NCBI RefSeq assembly: GCF_000226095.1
Contig: NC_016472.1
Coordinates: 9,114,001 to 9,178,000, forward strand
Reading direction: 5' to 3'
DNA length: 64,000 nucleotides
Origin: Thermothelomyces thermophilus ATCC 42464
Lineage: Eukaryota; Ascomycota; Sordariomycetes; Sordariales; Chaetomiaceae
Shown: one piece after another, positions 57,626 to 64,000 of the stretch
Position numbering within the stretch: the first letter of the stretch is position 1
Layout of the letters: each line of letters starts with the position of its first letter
Notes under the pieces: generated by a model
The model's input: only the letters and a program-made list of their open reading frames with translations
Databases searched by the model: none
What the model was told of the DNA's origin: nothing
Position numbers and translations under genes: made by a program

Positions 57626-58337
57626 ATGACCGAGTCCATCCAGTACGAGCGTGATCTCCGCTCCGCCAGCAAGGAGTGGCGCCGCACCAAAGAGTCGTCT
57701 GTCAAGTGGTCCCAGGGCAGCCGCCCCCTCGCCGGCGTTAGGCGGGGGGAACCGGAGGACGCTAGGATGGCACCGGAGCACATGTATGCCAAGCGCAGGC
57801 CAGAGAAGATGGTCACACCGTAAGCCTTCCCACCCACCGCCTGCACCCGCTTTTCTCTTCCTATCCGCCTCTTCCCCACCGAATGCCAAATCGACCCCCT
57901 GCTGAACGAATGGAAATAACAACAGCACCAAAGAGATGAAACTCGCCATGGGTCTGTACTCGCGGAATCGCCGCGTCCCGATGTACGAACGATCCGACAT
58001 ACAGGACGCCGTAGTTGACTCCTCCCCCGACCTCCTGTCCCCGGGAGTCCCGCCCCCGGACGCGGGCGTGCTCTACAGCTTCGACCGCGCCGACACCCCC
58101 GGGCGGCCACTCACGCTCGACGTGTTCGTCAAGAACACGGGCGGCAAGGAGACGGAGAAGCTGGTCGAGAGGGAGTACGAGGTCCTCGACGGAAATGGCG
58201 AGGCCGTCAAGGGCCGCAAGGCAAGGGCAGTCCTGAGGAAGAGCCGGAGTAGCGGGACGGCCGCTGGGGCCGGTGAGGGAAGGAAAGACGGGGAGCAAGA
58301 AGGGGTGGAGGTCGAAGACGGATTCGAGCTCATCTAA
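57626..58337 (+). CDS. Small protein of unknown function
   Basis: Two exons, 57626-57819 and 57926-58337, 201 residues. I do not recognise a family. The N-terminal half is basic and helical (ERDLRSASKEWRRTKESSVK and MYAKRRPEKMV). The join across the intron reads TPTKEMKLAMGLYSRNRRVP, followed by MYERSDIQDAVVDSSPDLL and a Pro/Asp-rich stretch. The C-terminus is Lys/Glu-rich and charged. There is no signal peptide or membrane segment. Support for coding is the clean GTAAGC donor and CAG acceptor that restore frame, and the CAACATGACC start context. A part in a nuclear or cytosolic complex is possible but is only a guess. Confidence 0.62.
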
Positions 58338-59284
58338 GCTTCTTCTCGTCCGTTTTCCTTGTGTCTCCCTGGAGACAACCGTCACCCTTTCTTTCTTTCT
58401 TTCTTTCCTCCTTTCTTTCCCTTCGCTGTTAACCGACTCTTTGGGCTGGCATTATCTATCAATCTCATTCGGAGCATGTTAGCGGGCGTGTATTCATATC
58501 TGGGGCTCACCATGGGTTTGGCTCGGACGGTTTTAGGATGGGACTGCCTCACGGCACAGAGGGACACACAGTACCTGGGTGGGGTGTTCTTTCAAGAGCA
58601 TCTCTGCATTGGGAAGGCAGTGGCAGGCAGTCGGTTGCCTTGGACATCATGCAAGTACCCGGTGCAGGTTACCCTGCGGAACAGCCGCAGAGTACCCGCA
58701 GACGTCAATAATGAATCACATTATCAACTTGGCTATTCAGAACAGTCCTGCTTGGTGCGTTGGACTATTTCAGTTTCTGAGGTCAGAAACAACCTGGATT
58801 AACGTGGCGCCTTTCCCAAGTCCTGGATGATCTTTCCCTTGTCAGTTGCTTACATCTTCCCTACTGGCAGATGATGTGCGCAGAGGATCGGATTCTGCTC
58901 GGCACTCACTTTGCACATGACGCTTTTCCCTTTGCCCTGCGCTTTCATTCTTGTTCCAATGACTTCATTCCAACACACACAAGCACCGAATGCCAACCGT
59001 CATGAGTGTTTTCTCATCCACAGTTGCCGTAACGGCGGGTATCAATTCGTACACGTCATCTACCTTACCCACGGTTAGAAGCTCGCAATCAGACGCGTTG
59101 ATACGGTGCTTCTTACCATGACAGCACACATCATATGGATATTGGATTCAGCGAAGAGTGCTGCCGAGATCCGGTGACTCGGGGATGCACCCTATATGGG
59201 ACCGCTTCGCACCACCACTCAGCTAGGCCACAGGGCGGGAGGTCTAGTAAAGCGGTTGCCGGTTTCGTTAGACGGCTACCTCGC
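58338..59284. other. Intergenic region, convergent 3' ends
   Basis: Holds the 3' ends of the small protein gene (+) and the zinc-cluster gene (-). It starts with a TTTCTTTC repeat near 58388-58407. No gene is seen. Confidence 0.45.
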
Positions 59285-60535
59285 TCATCCCGGAAATGAC
59301 CGGCCCATGAGCAGCTCGTAGTAGGCCTTCTGCTCTGCCTCCGTCCCCAGCGAAGGGTCGAAATCCGGGTCGTGGGATTCCGGAATCGGCTCCGGGTTGG
59401 AGCCCATGCTGTAAAAGTCGGCGATGGTCTCGTCTGGCGCGAAGCCCAGCGAGGCCAGTGTCTGCGAGGCCCGTGTAGCACTGAACCCTCAACATTAGAG
59501 TATGTCTCGATTGATAGGAAGGTTGCACAGAGATAAATAAACCCAAAAATAAGAAGAAAGAGGGGAGAGGATGGGAGAGAGAGAGAGAAAGAAAGAAAGA
59601 AAGAAAGAAAAAGAAATGGAGAAACGCCATACGATTGAGCGGCATCCTTGGCCACAATATCCGACAGCGAGTCGTTGGGCTGGAGGGGGGCCCGGGCAAA
59701 GTCCGAATGCGACTTGGGCTCCGGAGCGACGGCAAAGCTCGACACGGACTGGCTCCTCTGGCTTGCGGGCGGCTGCTGCGACGCCCTCCTGGTCGTCGGC
59801 GGCGTCTCGTCACCGGCGTCCGCCTCTTCCTCGTCGGCCTCCTGCGACGCGACGGCGGCAACCCCGGCGGTTCCATCCGCCGCCCCGGCCTCCTGCAGTC
59901 CCGGCAGCGGGCCGTTGTGGCCGAAGAAGGCCCGGAACACGGAGCTCTGCTGCCACTTTGCGATGAGCGCGTCCTGCTGGTTAGAGTCCTTGATGGAGGC
60001 CACGACGGCCCGGCCGGCGGCGCCGCGCAGGTGGCCCTCGACGAGGGCGTCCAGGCCCGGGATGGCGCCGAGCACGGCGCCCCAGGCGGCGGCGCTCTCC
60101 TTGTAGGTGTTGAGGGCGGTGCGGTAGCCCTTTTGCGGCCCGCGCCGCTTGGCCGGCCGTAGGTACAGGCACGGCTTGTTGTGTTTGGTGCACACGCTGC
60201 ACTTGGGCTTGCCGTTGTCGCAGGGCTGGTGGTTGACGTGGCAAAAGTCGCAACTGCAACGGGGGAAGGGGGAGCGGGGCGAGTGAGCCGCGTATGTGAG
60301 TGAGCAGGTTCCATAGCAAAGCATATGAAGCAGGCGTGGTCGGGGGAAAGGGTGCATACGCTCTAGATGCCTTCTTCCTCTTGCGTGGGTTGACGGGCGG
60401 TTCGCTGCCGGACCCGGCGTCACTGGCCGGTCGCGGACCCGGAGCGGTGCCTCCCAGTGATGGAGGAGCGGGCTGTGAGTCTTGTGGTTGTGAAGATTGA
60501 CCGCCAAGTGCGGGCTCGCCGGCGGCTAGCTCCAT
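59285..60535 (-). CDS. Short Zn2Cys6 zinc-cluster protein
   Basis: Three exons, 60535-60360, 60253-59633 and 59480-59285, 330 residues. A disordered N-terminus ends in NPRKRKKASRA, and the binuclear cluster CDFCHVNHQPC then CSVCTKHNKPCLY follows across intron 1. After it comes a basic RPAKRRGPQKGY linker. A helical segment (LNTYKESAAAWGAVLGAIPG) and a Glu/Ser-rich region follow. The C-terminus reads ASLGFAPDETIADFYSMGSN and ends YYELLMGRSFPG. It lacks the long middle-homology region seen in most fungal zinc-cluster activators (usually 600-900 residues). It probably binds DNA. It is divergent from the quinate repressor gene, about 960 bases away. The second intron contains a GAAA repeat. Confidence 0.85.
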
Positions 60536-61495
60536 CTCATGATGCGACCAGCCAATTCCATGCGGCCGGCAATGGTTCCACAAATTAATACGTACGTCGA
60601 TGCGGCTCTGGAAAAATGATCGGGTGATGCAACGTGAAGTCGAGGGTCGTGGATTGTTTCACGAGTGCGGCTCGGTCGAGTCGGGGGAAAACAATGGGGC
60701 CGGTGGGATCACCGAGCCGTCATGAGATGAAAATTACGGAACACGGAATACACTACAGGGCCGGACGGATTTCGCTTGGAATGAGTGGGCCCGCGCTGTT
60801 GCTCGACCGGGCCATGGAGAGGGATTCGCGAATATAGATGGGTGTCGAGATGGTTCTTCACTCAAGCGTTTCTAACGCGCGGCAAAAAAATTCCTGTTTT
60901 TTTTTTTTTTTTTCTTCTTTATTTTGGCCTGTGCCAGGCAGGCATGCCTGGGTGGGTAGTCACAGAGGCAGGCACATCTGCCCCCCCAGGCATTGCAGAA
61001 AGAGCTGCCTACCACTGTACACCTCGCCGAGGCGGGGGCGGCTCCACACCCCCGAGGTCTGGGAAGCGAACATTGTCCAGGCCCGCCGGGCCCGTTCCAG
61101 TGGTGGGTCAGTACACTAGTGTACAGTACACTAATCCGCACGCTAGAACGGAACGGCAGCGGGGATCGACAACAGGGTCTACTTTTTCCCCGATACTGCG
61201 ATCCCGACTAAATCTGCCGACGCCTCGACGTCGAGGCGGACAGCTGGCTTGGGGTCTTTGGTTCTCATCAGCGAACCCATGTCGTCCTACTTAATTGCCG
61301 GCGATGCAGTGGTGATTCCCTCTCACGTAACATGACGCGAAACGAAGAACAACACACCTCATGAAATAGAGAAATACAGAGAAGCACGAGCGCGACAGCA
61401 TATCGCCACACATCGACAGACGCAACGACGGCATTGATCTGCGGCAGGGCGCCGAGCGTCTGAGAGACGGCCAGCCGCGGCTAGGGTACCCGACC
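60536..61495. promoter_or_regulatory. Divergent region between zinc-cluster gene and quinate repressor gene
   Basis: 960 bases between two outward-facing regulators. It contains GTACACTAGTGTAC-type palindrome (about 61110-61131) and CTAATCCGC near 61132, and a T run near 60898-60914. It may be shared by both genes. Confidence 0.5.
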
Positions 61496-64000
61496 ATGGC
61501 CATGGCCCCGCCCAGGAACGAGCGCCTCTTCGAGCCAAATGCATCCATCGTGCTCGTCGGCTGCCGGGGCGCGGGCAAGCGCACCCTGGGCTTCCTGGGC
61601 GCCCTCCATCTCCGGCGGCGCCTCGTTACCGAGGACCACTACTTCGAGAAGGTGACGGGGCTCTCGAGGGGCCAGTACCTCGCCAGGCACGGCAGGGACC
61701 GCTTCGCCCGCCAGACCATCGACGTGTTCAGGCGCATGCTGGACGCCAACCGGACCGGGTGCATCATCGAATGCGGCATGAGCAGCTTCAACCAGGAGGC
61801 CCAGGACGTCCTGCGCGAGTACTCCAAGACGCACCCCGTCGTCTACATCCATCGCGAAAAGGAGCAGATCGCCAGCCTGATGGACGCCGCGGATGCCCAG
61901 CAGCTGCTCGAGGCCGACGGAACCCACAGGAGCTGCTCCAACTTTGAATACTACAACCTCCACGACTCGGCCACCCCCATCGCCGCCTCGGCTTCCGTCT
62001 CCGGTACCAGCACGCCCACCAACGGCCGGCAGCAGTCCGGGCCGTCCAAGCTCCTGTGCGTCCAGGAGGACTTTGCCCGCTTCCTCGACATCATCACGGG
62101 CCGCGGCGCAGCCAAGGCGTGGCTGGAGAGCCCCTTTTCCGTCGCCGCCATCCCCGTCGAGTTCCGCGCCTACTCATACGCCCTGCGGCTGCGGCTATCG
62201 TCCCTCGTCGGCGTGGATCTCGACTGGGATGATTTCGAGGCAAGTGCGGACTGCGTCGAGCTGATCATCGACCACTGGCCAGACGACCTCATGAACGTCA
62301 TCGCACGGCAGGTCGCCCTGATCAGAAGGTACATGGGCGTCCCCATCATCTACCACGTCGAGGAGAACCCCCGCGGCGAGCGGCGGAGGCCGCCCGAGGA
62401 GAAGAACCCCATGGACGCCGAGCTGCTCGAGCTGGGCCTCCGGCTAGGAGTGGACTACATCAGCGTCGACCTCCAGCGCGACGAGGCCCTCGTACACCGG
62501 GTTCTGCAGCGCCGCGGCAGGTCGAAGGTTATCGGCAACTTCTGGCACATGGGGTTAGGCGCTCTCCCTTGGCAGGACGACCGACAGATCGAGAACTACC
62601 GGCGCGCCCGGGCGCTCGGCTGCGATATCGTTCGGATGGTGCGGTTCTGCGTCAACGACAGCCCGGCCGAGTACCTCGACGACTTCAAGAAGCGGGTGCA
62701 CGAGACCTTCCCCGACCCCAAACCGCCCCTGGTCGCCTACGACTTCTCCGTCCTCGGCGTGCGCACCCCGCTCCAGACCAACATCCTCGCCCCCGTCAAG
62801 CACCTGGGCATGGAGAACGGGCGCGACCACCTGGCCACCGTCTCGCACGCCTCCCACGCCTTCGAGATGAACTTTCGCCAGTTCCTGCTCGACCCCCTCC
62901 AGTTCTACGTCCTCGGCTCCAACGTCTCCTACTCGCTCTCCCCGGCCATGCACACGGCCGCCTACGACTTCAACTCGATGCCGCACTCCTTCCGGGCCGT
63001 CTCGTGCGCCACCCTCGACAGCCTCAACCAGATCTGCTCCGCCGACACCTTTGGCGGCGCCTGCCTGACCGCGCCCTTCAAGGTGGCCGTCATGCCCCAA
63101 CTCAAAGTCAGGTCGGCCCACGCGGACGCCATCGGCGCCGTCAACGTGCTCCTGCCCCTGCGCGGCCGCACCGGCGCCGTCCTGGACCACGCCAACGCGC
63201 GCAACCGCGCCGGCCCGGCCCGCGGGTTCTTCGGCGACAACACCGACTGGAGCTCCATCCTCACCTGCCTCCGCAGGGCCATCTCGCCCCGCAACCACGT
63301 CCAGCCGTCCAAGACGACCGCCCTGGTCGTCGGCGCCGGCGGCATGGCCCGCGCCGCCATCTACGCCCTCTACCAGCTCGGCTGCCGCAACATCTTCGTC
63401 TACAACCGCACCGTCCGCCGCGCCACGGACGTCGCCGCCCATTTCAACCGCTGGGCCGCCCTCCAGGCTGCCGCTGCCCCGCCGACCGCTCCCACCACCG
63501 CCACGGGCCCCACCCAGAATGCCGGCGGTGTAGGCGTGGGTGCGGGTGGTGGTGGTGTTACTGGCAGGGGGGTAAGCCCGACCGGGATGATGATGGCGAT
63601 GATGATGAATGGCGCGGCCGCCGGCACCGGCGGCGGCGGGGCAGCGGTGCCGAGGGAGATGTGTAGGGTGCTGACGTCGCTGTCGGAGCCCTGGCCCGAG
63701 GGGTTCCAGCTGCCCACCATTGTCATCTCGTGCGTACCGGCGACGAGTGTGGACGGAAACCCGCCGGCGGATTTTGTGATGCCGCTGGACTGGCTCCGGA
63801 GTCCGACCGGTGGCGTCGTAGTCGAGGTAAGCTCATTGTTTCCCCTTTATGGTTTTTTTTCCTTTTTTTAATCCCCCTTTCTTATTGTGTTATGAGAATT
63901 TCGTCGCAGAGCGAGCGTGTTTGGGTCTTTCTCTCTCTCTTGCTAACGTTGGATATCGCGATCGTGTTTGTAGTTGGCTTATGAGCCCCTCGTCACCCCT
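61496..64000 (+). CDS. qa-1S: Quinate repressor (QutR/QA-1S type), 3' end outside the window
   Basis: Exon 1 is 61496-63826 (777 codons); exon 2 starts 63974 and continues past the edge. The protein is built like the last three domains of the AROM pentafunctional shikimate enzyme: a shikimate-kinase-like part (P-loop VGCRGAGKRTLG), a type I dehydroquinase-like part (SKVIGNFWHMG and GCDIVRMVRFC) and a shikimate-dehydrogenase-like part (YVLGSNVSYSLSPAMHTAAY and VVGAGGMARAAIYALYQLG). In Neurospora and Aspergillus this protein represses quinate-use genes by binding the activator. The dehydroquinase-like part has Arg where enzymes have the Schiff-base Lys, which fits a regulator rather than an enzyme. 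A low-complexity Gly/Met/Ala insertion (about residues 665-715) sits in the dehydrogenase part. The start MAMAPPRNE has a second ATG two codons on. Confidence 0.92.

Noticed and set aside
60536-61495. Idea that the divergent Zn2Cys6 gene is simply the quinate activator
   Set aside because: Only about 330 residues, without the long regulatory region of QutA/QA-1F; kept as a question, not as an annotation.
62555-63442. 295-residue minus-strand frame
   Set aside because: Antisense shadow of the quinate repressor.

Overview
The window is nuclear DNA of a filamentous ascomycete, most likely a sordariomycete close to the Chaetomiaceae. The evidence is GC-rich codon use, many 50-200 nt introns with GT...AG ends and CTAAC-like branch sites, a developmental FlbE protein, a GH11 xylanase, a QutR/QA-1S quinate repressor, an anoctamin of the Ist2 type, and a GC-rich genome with dispersed intergenic TACGGAGTA and GGATTAC words. 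No organism name can be proved from the sequence alone. There are 18 protein genes I can support, one of them cut by the right edge, plus one intron-bearing tRNA and one decayed Tc1-type DNA transposon.

Layout. 0.7-3.5 kb (+): Ist2-like anoctamin, six exons. 4.8-6.6 kb (+): flavocytochrome b2-type lactate dehydrogenase. 7.9-9.3 kb (+): unusual Rab-type GTPase with low-complexity expansions. 10.3-11.2 kb (-): FlbE. 11.8-12.3 kb: Tc1 relic with 44-bp inverted repeats. 13.7-14.8 kb (+): fungal SLATT two-TM effector-type protein. 16.5-17.3 kb (+): secreted GH11 xylanase. 18.3-19.5 kb (+): single-pass Cys-rich membrane protein. 22.0-25.8 kb (+): TALE-homeobox/C2H2 regulator with repeated C-terminal modules. 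26.5 kb (-): tRNA-Ile(AAU). 27.8-33.7 kb (-): cohesin loader Scc2/Mis4. 34.2-34.7 kb (+): RNA polymerase I subunit Rpa12. 34.8-35.9 kb (-): deoxyhypusine hydroxylase. 36.4-38.3 kb (-): asteroid/XPG-like protein. 40.0-41.5 kb (+): Prs5-type PRPP synthetase. 42.5-44.1 kb (+): unrecognised Cys/His-rich protein. 45.7-49.2 kb (-): Cid1-family nucleotidyltransferase. 50.7-53.0 kb (+): TFIIF alpha. 53.5-54.6 kb (-): Bud13/Cwc26. 57.6-58.3 kb (+): small unknown. 59.3-60.5 kb (-): short Zn2Cys6 protein. 61.5 kb to the edge (+): quinate repressor.

Function. Most genes are housekeeping: transcription (Rpa12, TFIIF alpha), splicing (Bud13), cohesin loading, eIF5A hypusination, PRPP synthesis and RNA tailing. 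They are mixed with accessory genes for carbon use (lactate dehydrogenase, xylanase, quinate repressor) and development (FlbE, homeobox factor). I see no biosynthetic cluster, no CRISPR array, no rRNA and no retroelement. The observations most worth following are the lone SLATT protein, the roughly 400-residue insertion inside the Cid1-type catalytic domain, the repeated modules in the homeobox/C2H2 protein, a short zinc-cluster gene in the divergent position next to the quinate repressor, and an FlbE frame that reopens after two stop codons.

Exon boundaries were read by eye from splice signals, frame and family conservation. Those described as approximate should be treated so.
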